From assembly GCA_047495785.1 (NCBI GenBank), contig JBLDXI010000013.1, positions 4,154,001 to 4,218,000 on the forward strand: a DNA stretch of 64,000 nt. The letters are read 5' to 3'. Of this stretch, positions 20,370 through 31,500 are shown in pieces. The notes under the pieces were generated by a model. That model worked only from the letters and a program-made list of their open reading frames with translations. It ran no database searches and had not been told where the DNA came from. Position 1 is the stretch's first letter. Each line of letters begins with the position of its first letter. This DNA is from Lepidodermella squamata. Lineage: Eukaryota > Gastrotricha. Position numbers and translations under genes: made by a program.

Positions 20370-23327
20370 ATGGTGTCGACCGGGCATTTTATATCACCGG
20401 TTAGCAGCCATTTGGCCGATTTTGTTGTTATTGCAATCGCATCGACGTGTCTCCTCATGCCAAGCCGTGTTTCCTCGACGATTGTTGTGGTGAGTTCGCA
20501 ATTAGCAATATTTAAATAGAATATCTTGGTGAATTTGTGAATTACCGTAACGCAGGGTAATTTTGGAAAGGTTAGCTCAGGGCACTTCCAAGAGATTAAC
20601 TTGTTTACATACCGTTCGTGGCGCGGAAGAACCCGCACTTCGATGATTTTTTGCCCTGACTGTACCCCGCGAGTACAGCATAACGCACAGTATTGCATAT
20701 AGTATCCAAGGCTGTACTCCGGCAGTACAGTCAGGGCAAACAATCATCGAAGTGCGGGTTCTTCCGCGCCACGAACGATACGCGACTTAATTTTTGGAAA
20801 AATGTAGGAAAATATTTTGGGCGAAAAATTGCAGAAATCATGTACAAATTCTCAAAATTGGCATGAAAATCCAGGAATAATCTTAAATTAACAACTTGTT
20901 TTTCCGATTTAAATTTTTTTTTAGCAAAAACCTGATTTTCAGCACTCGAAAAACATGATTTTATCCAGAGTAACACCTTGTTACAGTAAATTTTTGAAAA
21001 TGCTACTAGATCTCCTAAATCAGATTATGAGTTCGAAAATTAATTTATTGAAATTTTGACGAAATTATTGTTTTTTCTAGCTCAATTCGGATGAGAGCAC
21101 GAACGATACGATGGACGATTCGCCGGCGTCTTTCGGCATGTCCCTCGTAGATTTGACCATGCTCGGCGCCGTCTACCCGTCCGACCCAGGCAACTTGGGC
21201 TGCAACCCGGGCAGCATCGACCCGGCGCCGTTAATGCCGCCTTTCAACGACTCGCGCATGAACTGGTTTGTCGTGCTTCAACGCGGCAATTGTACGTTTG
21301 CGCAGAAGGCGCTGAATGCTCAAGCGGCTGGGTATGACGCGCTGATTGTCCGTAATGAGGTCAATAAGCCGGACCGGTCGTCGCTGATCTGCGGCGGCGG
21401 TTTCCCGTGTGACAACATTACCATTTACGTGACAATGGTGTCTAATAGTGACGGTCGCGATCTCGCTACGCTGTTCAGTTTTTCACAAAAGTAAGTGAAC
21501 TGAGTGTTCGCGAAAGGATTAGAAGTTCAGTTTAACAATCCAAAATTCGAATCTCTTTTGAAGTTTTTAAAGGAGATGATGGGGGTGGGAGATTCTTGAT
21601 ACCTTCAGAAGGAATCCTACTGGTTGATCCTGTGAATCCAAATACTCGGCAGTCGTAGGGCGTTTGAATCCTCCACACGCTCGTTTAACCTGAGTTGACA
21701 TAATATTTGGAGGTGGACCTTCGTTTCGACTCGGAATGTTGAACGGGATGCCGACTGGGAACAAGCATTTTAGTCGGGTAATGGTTAATTCGAAGACATT
21801 TGCCCACTGGACGAATATAAAGTTGGGCAGCAGGCGTGATGCTGGTAATTATGGATATTCGAATATACGACGACTAGATGGTTTGTGGTGGAGAGGAGGG
21901 CAAATTCGCTGGCGATTTTCAAACGTGCCCCTAAAGATATGAGAGCCGAATCGACGTTGCCATAAAAGGGCTCAAAGTCTTCTCTGGTGATATAGCGGAT
22001 TCACGAAAGCATTATATAAGATTTGAATTGATGGTTTTCCACCGGTCTTTTGGTTCCAGTGGGTCCTCAAAATTGGGACCTGGTGCATGTTGAAGCGTAA
22101 ACCGAGACCGCGCTGGTGGTTACTGCAGTTGTGAATGAATGGCAAAACGTTTAAATCGTCCACCGTGAAAAGTGGGCAAATGTTTTGAAAAAGTTATTTT
22201 CACCGAATACTTAGATGGCGAATTTACCGAAGAAAACCCCGGTTTGGTAATTTTCGGTATTCTACCTGGTTGACCAAATTTTTCGGGATTTTTCCACTCT
22301 CATTGACTAAATTGTATGCGCTAAGTAAATAAAATATGATTTATGAGTATTATTAAAATTTTAAAATGGAGCTTTTTCCTATTTACAAATTGAATGATGA
22401 TTTTGTTTTTTCTTCCACAGCTTCACGGTGTCAATAACCGGTACGCCATCAGAGACCTACCTATACTACGTCCTGCCCTTCATAGTCGTAGTCGGCGTCG
22501 TCCTACTCGTCGTGACCTCCTTCTTCGTATTCCGCTTCATCCGCGATTGTCAAATCGCAAGAAAAGCGCGGCTATCTCGCTGGGACCTACGCAAAATCCC
22601 GACGCGGAAGTACAAAAAAGGCGTCGACCACTACGACTGCTGCTCGATTTGCCTCGACGATTTCGTCGACGGCGAAAAACTACGCATCCTCCCATGCGAC
22701 CACGCCTACCACATGAAGTGCATCGACCCGTGGCTGCTGAACAACCGCCGAAATTGTCCGGTCTGCAAGCGAAAAGTCCGAGTCCCAGGCGCGGCCGCCG
22801 AGTCGGACGACGAGGAAAGCGCGCGAAATGAAAATAACCGAACCGCAACGCCCACGTCGAATGTCGCGATCAACGCCGAAAACGACCAGCCGCTGGCGAT
22901 AGGCGAGGGCCGGCAGCACGCGCTGTCGCAGGGTTCGAACGACGGCGCCCCGTTGATTCGGCGAGACTCGGGCCGCGGGGTGGTTTGTTGCATTCCTAGG
23001 TCTTACCATAGTACGGACTCGCTGTCCTCGCCCGCGGCGCAACCGCCTATCAGCTCGTCTCTGCCTAGCACGAGCGGCGGCGTTGTTGTTTCCACGATTT
23101 CGACGTCGGTTGTCGAACATCACTACCCGGTTGTTAATAATAATTCTAGTAGTAACAATAACGAGGCTATGTCGAGTGAGGAGGACGATCGCACGGATTC
23201 GAGCTCGATTTCGAGCGGCGAGGTGCGGGCGCCGCGCACCGAGGACGAAGTTGTTGTTCAAATTGTTGACCAGGCGGCGGTGGAAAATACTAATGATGAA
23301 AATAATAATCACCCGGGTGCTGTGTGA
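20370..23327 (+). CDS. RNF13: PA-TM-RING ubiquitin ligase, RNF13/RNF167 type
   Basis: Endolysosomal membrane-anchored E3 ubiquitin ligase. Exons 20370-20489, 21081-21490, 22421-23327; 478 residues. A hydrophobic segment at about residues 17-32 acts as signal peptide. The lumenal protease-associated domain follows (MDDSPASFG start, then GNCTFAQKALNAQAAGYDAL). A transmembrane helix lies at about residues 188-212. The RING-H2 finger is at about residues 249-292: CCSICLDDF, then ILPCDHAYHMKCIDPWL and CPVCK, so the C3H2C3 ligands are complete. The tail is long, acidic and Ser-rich with Asn runs. The ATG at 20370 is the first in-frame ATG before the signal sequence. Distinguishing RNF13 from RNF167 or ZNRF4 is not possible here. 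Intron 1 carries a small inverted-repeat element. Confidence 0.9.
20612..20778. mobile_element. 167-bp MITE with ~53-bp terminal inverted repeats and TA target duplication
   Basis: The left arm from 20613 (CGTTCGTGGCGCGGAAGAAC...) is matched by the reverse complement of the right arm ending at 20777. The match runs about 53 bp with a single mismatch. The element is flanked by TA on both sides (20610-20611 and 20779-20780). The middle contains a short CTGTACTCCGGCAGTACAG palindrome. Nearly identical arms suggest recent insertion or strong folding constraint. TA duplication points to Tc1/mariner-type mobilisation. It sits in intron 1 of the RNF13-like gene. Confidence 0.8.
21491..22420 (+). other. 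Intron 2 of the RNF13-like gene (930 bp)
   Basis: Starts GTAAGT, ends TCTTCCACAG. An antisense open stretch at 21972-22163 has VDDLN and GLGLRFN-like words that faintly recall a reverse transcriptase, but too little to call. No other feature seen. Confidence 0.5.
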
Positions 23328-24657
23328 AAAACGGAAAATTTGATGCCCATTTATTGTTCAATTAATATAATAAAATAATTATGGATTTTAATTTCGAGAA
23401 AAAAATAAACGAAAGGAGCTGGATTGAAAATTTTTGCCAGCATGAAATTCGTCCTGGCATTAATTTTTCTCGAATTTCCCGAATTCGAGGCTGGTCAGAT
23501 TTATTCCGAGTTGATTATAATTTTCGTGTTTGAGAAAAACGATGATTTTTGTTTTTTTGTTACGACGTGATATTAGAATATTGGACAAACTTGTACTTTC
23601 TACTGCAACATCTCTCGCTATCTCGTTCGGCTATTTTTCCTGTCTGTCCTCTTTGAAATAATGTCTCTCATCGTGTTTTTCGTAGCAGCTCTTGAAAATC
23701 CATAAAATTATATATATATATATTTCGCGAAATTGAAGAAAATACCTTATGTGCCCTGATTTCGAGCTTTTTATGTATGTAAAAACAGATTATCAGAACA
23801 TACAGATTCGAATACTGCTTTCTTGAATAGATGATACGTCTTTTGTACATATATTATGATTTGAAACACAGTTTTACTCGCACCTTTTTTGTACATTTTC
23901 AATCAATTATTACTAGATATATATCGAGGATGAAACGCGGAAGATGGCCGAATAAAATCAAGAAGTTATTCGCGTTTTTTTCGTATTTTTGGCCAAATTT
24001 TAACGATTTTATGTGATGATGATGATGATTTCTCTCTTCTTCTGCAAAAATTCTGGGTTTCCTCTTATCCCGTTTTCTACCCGCCCCTTCTTATTCCGAA
24101 TTCACAGTTTGTTGGCCTCCGTATGAAAGTGGAAATAATATTCAGAGATTGGTTCATTTTCATTGCCTCGCTGGCTTTCGGCCATTGTCACGAGAAGGAA
24201 AATATGTTGAAGGTCGATTAGTTGCTGATTTATCATCGACCGAGAGGCAAAATAATGTGCGTCTTCTTTCTTTAATTTTCTTGATGTAAAAAGCGATTTC
24301 TTTTATATAAAAATGCAGCCGGAGATAAGAGCTATTATTATTGATGAAAAGCGCAGTTTGAAAATGTTGATGAGGAATAAAACAATGACAGAATTTTACC
24401 GCTGTTTTTTTTCAAATTCATGCTAGTATCACGCGAAAGTACAGAAGTAACGCAAGCAAAGAAAATGAAAGAGGCAGAAGCCGGAAGCCGGAAGCGAAGT
24501 CACATCTTCTGGGTTTTCTCCGCAAAATTCGTCATCTACATTCGGTTTAGAGAGAGAGAAACCATTTTATTTGGTTGTACTGTGTTATTAACAATAATAA
24601 CGATGCCTTTAAGACGCAGTGGTATATATTTCTTAATTTAGTTGGATAATATTTCGA

Positions 24658-25023
24658 TTAATGGTTGGATTGATTGTTAGCGTATAGATGATGATTTAGG
24701 ATTCTAATTCCATCTTTTAGAACTTGAAGGGCGATTTCCACTGATTTGCTGCTGCTAATGCCGAAATCCTGAAGTAGTTTTACCGCTTCTTTTGTCAGTG
24801 AGCCACGGGCGCCAATGTAGAGGCCGCGTACTTCGACCGAGTCCAGGTCGAAAGCTTCACAAATAAAGTTAGTGCACGGTTCATATATTGAAGGCTTTTC
24901 CAGATCTACAACTGTAAATTGGTCTTCAGTTGACTCGAATCTAATCGTCGGGTCGATAATTAATCCATGTCTACTTCCCTTTTGAACTGCTAAAATGTCG
25001 AATCGTCGCGTTGAATTATTCAA
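24658..25023 (-). mobile_element. C-terminal fragment of a non-LTR retrotransposon protein
   Basis: The translation has RFDILAVQKGSRHGLIIDPT, a YEPCTNF stretch and a GLYIGARG motif. The pattern R-x-D-I/L...(I/L)IDPT(I/V) followed by YEP and (V/L)-x-IGARG is characteristic of the region downstream of the reverse transcriptase in a group of animal LINEs. No reverse-transcriptase core is left upstream. The frame starts at an ATG by chance and ends at 24658; it is a dead 5'-truncated copy on the minus strand. Confidence 0.6.
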
Positions 25024-25195
25024 AAATTAATTTTGAAAATTTAATTTATTTTCAATGTGCAAAAATTTGGGAAACGCTACAGTAACATTCTGGCGTTTTA
25101 TTTAATTATTATTAAATGCGGTAAAATGAAACTCATTTGGAACACTGACATAGCCTGACGATATTAAAATCCAGAATCTAAATTAAGATGCTTTA

Positions 25196-25252
25196 CACTC
25201 AATTAGCTCAGTAGGTGATGGATTGTAGCTTTGTCCTGATTGGAGTCCTCCG
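25196..25252 (+). repeat. Possible tRNA-derived relic or SINE head
   Basis: TTAGCTCAGTAGG (from about 25202) is a good match to the tRNA A box. GATTGGAGTCC, about 35 bp later, resembles the B box GGTTCGANTCC at 8 of 11 places. Flanking bases do not form a clean acceptor stem, so it is not a working tRNA. A tRNA-derived SINE head is the best reading; chance is possible. Confidence 0.3.
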
Positions 25253-26274
25253 AGCATTCCTCCTTTCATCGGGATAGAAATCAAAGCACAGCATATGGAA
25301 TTTCCGGGAAATCAGGTAGTTCGACCGTGCTTAATCTGATCAGTGTCATTTATCGCTAAAAGAGAGAATGTACGTTAGGCTTTATTCGCAGAATTTCTCT
25401 TCCAAAATGTCTAACCTAGGTTTGCTAGGTATAGGTATATAGCTGAACTTATGCCACATGTTTTTCTTTCGACTCATCTGCAAAGGAGCCATGATTTATT
25501 ACAATAAACATGCTTGAATTCGTCGTATACGAGTCTGATCCAATGGGAGTTTGCGAAGCAAAGACATAACTTAGCCAAGACAAAATATTTTTGCAATTAA
25601 ACACGGTGTGATGATAACCGTTTGATTTCAAAGCCGACGGTACCACGAAAACTCGTCCTATTAATAGCGAAGAGTCCATTCGACCTCTTTGAATTGATTG
25701 ATCTTCAATATTTTGGATTGTTCCGAAGACAGAATCGACTCGATCTCATATTTTCTATCATCACCTGAATATCCTTTTTGGTTTTTCTTTGGATCAGGAA
25801 AGCAAAATGAGAGGCAAAAAATACCGAATGCCATGAGAATGATAATTGAGTATGCAACTTGTCATTTTGAATAATCTATTACTATCTTTATTGGGGGTAT
25901 TAATCTTTCAAAATATGCATCATTAGACTGGAATACCTATTTATCAAAAGAGCTCAAATTGTTAGCACTGCCGTGAACAGTATTTTTCAAGTCAGGATCT
26001 AAAGGGGTTATTAGATACTATAGGTTGCTTTTCAAGTTTTGCAAAGGTTGTCGCTCAACCTCATATTATCAACAAATTGTCGAAAGCACACAACGAAATG
26101 ACGCTCTTCATTGTCACTTGGTTTCAAATTGAACAACCGGATGAAGATTTCGCTTCTCAAAGCTGAATATAATAAAAGCCAACAGTATCAAGTTTAAGCA
26201 AGCAGCGGGGTCGATTCAGGGGTGGAAGCACAAGTATTAATTTTAACATTTTGTTAACTTTGAAAGAAGTTTGA

Positions 26275-28023
26275 TTAACGAATGATCTTGGTGGCCTTAC
26301 ATCTCTCAATGTTATAGCCGTAGATTGGAATAGTATCGAAAGTTTCTGCGTATAAAGGTCCTGTCGCGGGGTCGGTTCCACTAATAATCCCTGCGCAGCA
26401 TTCAGCATAACTTGCATATGCGTAAATTGCTGCAGGTGATGTCACCTATCGTGTGTCATAAAATGTATACTGTCGATTAAATTAACCAGATGATGATAAC
26501 TCACAAATTGACCAGTTACTAACTTGGCCGTAGGCGAAAAATTTGATGCTGTGTGTGGGAATTTGACGCACCAAGCCATAGTACTAGCTTCTTCGCTTAC
26601 AACCTTATACGGCCTTGTATCTTTTGCTCCGATGCAGGCGGTCGTCGGACTACTAGTTGGAATGGTTTCTGTAACGACAAGCGCGGCAGATTGAGCTACG
26701 GCAGCACAGCATCGCTCAAACGTGCTAAAACTGGTCGCAACTATTGCCTATAAATGGGTGTTGTGTTGTGTGTTAAGGTTCATAAGCTGGCAATCGTCAA
26801 TGAATACCTGAACACCGGAGGGGAAAACACTCGTGCATGTAGCTCCGCTGGCAATGCAAAACAGAACATCATATTTCGAAACGCTAACATCACCAGTGGT
26901 CAAATGCATGTCGCATAGTTCAAACGGGCCCGACGACTATAAGGGACGTCAATGATGAAATAAGGAAACACCGTTTGAGTGTGTTTATCAACTATTACCA
27001 CAGGTGGTGGTGGTGGTGGGGCGGCTGATGAGCACTGGCCGCCAATTGGACAAACAGTGCATGTCTCGAGGGTAAGGCCGTATACTGTGGCAGTGCCGAA
27101 ACTTCGAGTATACAACAGCGCTCCGGTCGTGGGATCGGTTCCGCTTATCAATGCCGCGCAGCATTCAGCATAACTAGCAAACGCGTATGACGTACTTCCA
27201 TCAGTTGAAGGCGCCATCACCTGTTGCATGTGTTTTAAATGATGAATGTCGCATGTCGCCAATAAAAATGCTGACGATAACTTACGAAGTTACTATATAG
27301 CCAGATATAGTGAGAAGACGGTGCGGTGTCGGGGAATTTTATGCAATGAGCTTCATCAGAGAAAACACCGGTTTTGCAGGAAATCTTGTACGGCTTTGAT
27401 TCTTTAGCTCCGATGCAGGCGGTTGTCGGGTTACTACCAGGAATGGTTTCTGTAACAAGAAACGTGCCAGGTTGAGCAGCTACGGCAGCACAGCATTGGT
27501 CAAACGTGCTGAAGCTATTACTAGCTAGTGGCTGTAAGTAATGATAGCGCAGTTCGAAGTAGCTTAAGCTAACTGAGGCGCAACGTACCAAAACTCCGTT
27601 AGAGAAAACACTTGCGCATGGAGCACCACTAGCGATGCACAGCCTAACATCCGTTTGCGTAATTCCGGCACCACCCGTGGATGACATTAAGCAGATTTGG
27701 AATGGACCTCCCGATGGCTAATGAACAATGTTACACATATATTATAAGGCGTAATTGCTGTGGCATACCCCAGCGACTGGTGAGCACTGTGAGCCTGAAG
27801 GACACGTTGCTGTATTGCCCGATGTCGGACACGATGGGCAAGAAGTGGAGGAAGGACAAGGCGCACTTGTCACAGTAACAAGAGAAGGACAAGGCGCAGA
27901 TTTCGCCGCGGTACATGAAGGACATGGCGCGCATGTACTCACGCTAGTGCTGGTAGTGGGCGTGGTACAGGAACTAGCCATTGCGAAAAGTGCCGAGAGC
28001 AGGAAAACACTTGCAACCATCAT
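26275..28023 (-). CDS. Secreted Cys-rich protein with two tandem copies of an unrecognised module
   Basis: Family not recognised. Seven exons, all phase 0: 28023-27769, 27717-27589, 27531-27286, 27220-26972, 26936-26808, 26747-26505, 26445-26275; 473 residues. Exon 1 has a signal peptide (about residues 1-18) and a Cys/Pro/Ser/Thr-rich segment with repeated APCPS and CPSC words. Exons 2-4 and exons 5-7 are two copies of one module. Paired exons are 129/129, 246/243 and 249/171 bp. Shared words include LCIASGAPC / FCIASGATC, STFDQCCAAVA / STFERCCAAVA, TETIPxSxPTTACIGAK, ASYAECCA and ISGTDP. Each module itself has two CCA-containing halves, which may be older repeats. A Pro run plus Val-rich linker separates the copies. 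No membrane helix. A TATA box lies 43-52 bp before the ATG. Secretion is inferred; function unknown. Confidence 0.8.
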
Positions 28024-28065
28024 TTTATTTAGAAACAGGATTCAAAAATTCAACTGAATCGCGCC

Positions 28066-28075
28066 ATATATATAA
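28066..28075 (-). promoter_or_regulatory. TATA box of the secreted Cys-rich gene
   Basis: On the minus strand the sequence reads CTTATATATATGGCGC. It is 43-52 bp upstream of the ATG at 28023, which would place transcription start only 10-25 bp before the ATG. No acceptor-like site sits between them, unlike most other genes here. Confidence 0.5.
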
Positions 28076-28509
28076 GCTGTAAGGTTGCATAGAAACGCGT
28101 GATAACAAGCTGTAAGTAGATTTCTTTAGCATAATTACAGGTAATCTGATAGAAAAGATTCTCGTGAAATGGGATTAATTTGTTAGCTATTCACGCTTAC
28201 GACGAGAATTACTATTTTTTGCCAGATTACCATCAGCTGAAGACGATAAGCCGATCTAAACTGCAGCGATAACATCCTCTCAGTCATCATGCCTTAGGAT
28301 GGCGTAGGCATCGCAATTCCCTTAACATCCTCTCCGACAAGACTTAAGGAAACAACAACTGAACTCTTGAATATCTCATAAATTACTTTATTTGAATTGA
28401 TGTTCTTATATCACAGTCTCGCGTGGGCATTAAATAGAGCTAAATTATCACAGTAAACGAATAAAATATTTCAGAAAATAATGGGAGATCATCTTTTGAT
28501 TGGCGTAGA
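28076..28509. other. Gap between secreted gene promoter and DNAH10 3' end
   Basis: It carries the DNAH10 3' UTR on the minus strand, with AATAAA (plus-strand TTTATT near 28388) about 120 bp after the stop. No other feature seen. The two genes are in tandem on the minus strand, with the dynein upstream. Confidence 0.6.
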
Positions 28510-31500
28510 TCAGTCAGTGTTTAGCGTCAGCGCGACGCCCTGCAACACCCAATGCGACGAATGCTCGGTCGTGAACAGGTCCGCATCGAACACCCAACCG
28601 ACACCCATCGCATTACGACGCATCGACGTCACGTAAACAGGCGTCCGCAGCGTGTTTTGCAGCTTCAACTTGTGCGATTCAACTGGGATAATTTTGATAA
28701 CAGGCATTGGTTGAATCAGCTGTTTAGGCTTCTGGCGAATCAAGCAATTCTTCGCCACGTCCCAATCAGCGCCTTCGAGGAAAAGGCCGTGCACGAAGCA
28801 ACCCTGGTGAGCTCGCTCGGTCACATCGTCAGGTTCCGGATATTGCGTAACACTTGTATACAACGTCGATTTATCCAGCGGCCAGCCGTTTTTACGGCAG
28901 GTCGCTTGAACCAAAGCGGTTAGATAGGATTCCGGGATGTGAAGTCCCGACAGCCACATGACGTTCGGCTCGCCCTGGTCCACCCAACGCTTGTAAAGGT
29001 CGAATCGAGATCTGAAGTGCAGAATCCAGTTTCCGAGCGATTTCAACGTGGCTGGGGCTAAACGGCGCCAGGCGTCGGGCAGCATGCCGTTGTAGAGTGA
29101 TCGGGAAATCTCGTCCAGCTCAGCGCTCATGCCGACCTCGCCGGCCAGGGCGCGTTTCAGGGTGATCAGCGAGCGGCGCATCGAAGAAATCAGGCGGTTG
29201 AATCGCTCGAGTTCTTGCAGCAGTACGATTGTCGTTGGCGTGATGTCGAGGCCGTACTTTTTACGCAGTTGTAGCACGTCGAATTCGGCTGGGATCTTTT
29301 CGAGAATGTCACTGGCAGTCTTGGCAATGACGTCGTCTCGGGACATTCCACCGCCAACACCCTCACCTGGAAGGAGAAACAAAAATTTGAAAAAAATAAT
29401 TAAAATTCAAGAATTACATGAAAATTGAATATTTTAAGATTCTCAATTTCAAGAGAGCAATTTTATTTTTTCAATTAAAAAATCCTGCATGAATTAAAAA
29501 ATCGTTTTTCCATAATTTTTTGAAATTTTTGAATTTGAATATTTTTTTGGACATTTCAAAACCTCATCACACAAAATTCAGATCTCGCGAGCTCCGAAGA
29601 TTCTGCTTCGGGGAATTCAGAACAAAACTCTCAAATTTGATTAAATTTTGGGCGCACAGTCAAAGCTAAAACTCGAGTAAATTTACCACTCTGGGGCTGC
29701 AATTCGATGAGATTGAGCCAAATATCACGAGCTGCTTGAGTGTAATAGCCGATTTCGGCATTCGGATGCAATCCAAATACTTCAGGCGTGTTGGTCAGCG
29801 GCAGGGTTTCGATGTAATCTGAAAAATGGGACAACGAAATTAATAAAAAATTAAAGTCACGAGACATTCAACAAGACTGTAACACGAAAATTATCGAACA
29901 ACATGATCACAACTATGACTTGAAAATCAATTCAAGAATACAACACAAATGCTTACCAAGAAATTGAGTAGCTAGATAAATTCAATTATTTTTCATTAGA
30001 CACCGATGGTTTGAATTGGAAACCTAATTTCTAGATATATAATCGGTTGAAAAAAACTTACTCAGAAATTCGTCCTTCTGCGTGATATCAGGAATGATGT
30101 AATCGACCGAGTGGTCCCGGAAGAAATGGAACGGCTGGAACGTATCGAAAATGAAATCGCCCATGTACTCATCCATATACGTCCGAATAATTCTTCGATC
30201 AAAGTCGTCGATAACACGACCTCCATACATGACTAATAAAAATTGAATTTTTTTACAATTTTCCAGTATTTTAATTTGTATTTTTTCCATACCTTCGCCG
30301 ATGAGATATTTCAAGCTGGCCCACGGAATTCTCGCCTCCTTGCCGTCAATGCTCTTGCTGAGATAGGTCTTGAGGATGTTGGTACAAACTCGGAAATCCG
30401 ACTCGTTGAAGTCATACGACACATTCCACCCGATTTTGCCGTATTTACGCCGTTCGAGTACAACAGCATGGAAAAACGCAAGGACATAAACCAGCGGGAC
30501 AAAGTTCGAGTTTTCACACTCCTGCAACGCAGAGGCTGGCAGTTTGAAGTAAATTGATCGCAAATTCATCTTCAACCCATTCGGCGGCTCTGTTACGACC
30601 TTGAGCGATCGCTGCAAAATACCGATCGGGAAACTCGGGGTCGGATCGGTTGTCAGCCACAGCCTAAAATCTGGATGTGGCTTATTCAGTCTTTCTAGCT
30701 CCTTTTCCAATTCTCGAAGCCAGCGAGATAGCAAATGGCAGTTCTGAAGCATTAGCCAGTATCCGCGAGAAACAGATTGTTCATATAATTGCATGGCTAG
30801 TGCCTCCTGGCCTTGACCCATTGATAGATATTTAAGCTGGATCGCATTCCCGGGGCGATTTTCGTTGATTTTATCGACGAGTTTCATCAAATCAGACGCC
30901 GGGTCTGAGCCGGGGCTTAGAATGAAAACGATCGGGCTCATCGTTGTCGATTGATCGTAGACAGCATCGAACGTTACAATAGGCGGCATAACGTACTTCT
31001 CACCCATAACATCGGCGACGTATTCAGTAACGGCCTTGTAAATTCGATCGATTCTGAAACATCTTAGCAGCATGAGGCGTTGGAATTTCGATAACGATGT
31101 CTGGTATTGCATGGGCAATTTCAGCGACTCGGGCGAGTCGTGGTCGAACCATTTCTTCCAAACAGCCTCGTTTTGTTCGATATCATCCAAAACCATGCCG
31201 AATTGATCGGGGAAGTTGGTCGATAGCCGGACTAAATCTTCCCAACCCGCGTCTGGGATCCATTTAAACGGCTTACCCCGCGCCGCTTTTTCCACCGAAA
31301 TGTTGCCCTTGATGAAAAAGTCCAACTCGGGCTGGTGAACTTCGCCCCGGTCCAACGCTAATTTTATCGTAATTTGGAACGAATACAGCAATTTATGCTG
31401 CTCGAAAATGCCCGTACAGCCGTAGTTGTAAACATTCATCGTCAACGTGTCCATGATGTTTTTCAACCGTTTTGACAACGACGTGTCTGGGATAGCTTTC

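Larger units (their letters stand above)
23328..26274. other. Intergenic gap (2.9 kb)
   Basis: It includes the RNF13-like 3' UTR (AATAAA near 23405), a TA microsatellite near 23710, GATGATGATGATGAT near 24016, a LINE relic (24658-25023) and a tRNA-like relic (about 25196-25252), the last two listed separately. A 76-codon antisense open frame at 25449-25679 shows no recognisable domain. The 25.7-26.2 kb part looks empty. Confidence 0.6.

Noticed and set aside
21972-22163. Reverse-transcriptase-like fragment in an RNF13-like gene intron
   Set aside because: VDDL and GLRFN-like words are too close together and nothing else fits; not above chance.
22680-23312. 210-codon Arg-rich open frame antisense to the RNF13-like last exon
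   Set aside because: It mirrors the GC-rich coding frame of the RING protein; composition is just the reverse complement of Ser/Asp/Ala-rich codons.
27800-27960. Repeated spacing of CCTTGTCC-like words read as a CRISPR-like or satellite array
   Set aside because: The repeats encode the APCPS words of the secreted protein's first exon and are explained by coding sequence.
26979-28057. Plus-strand open frames over the secreted Cys-rich gene, including a Gly run and an acidic, Gly/His-rich repeat region
   Set aside because: They are antisense reflections of Pro runs and CPSC repeats in the real minus-strand exons.
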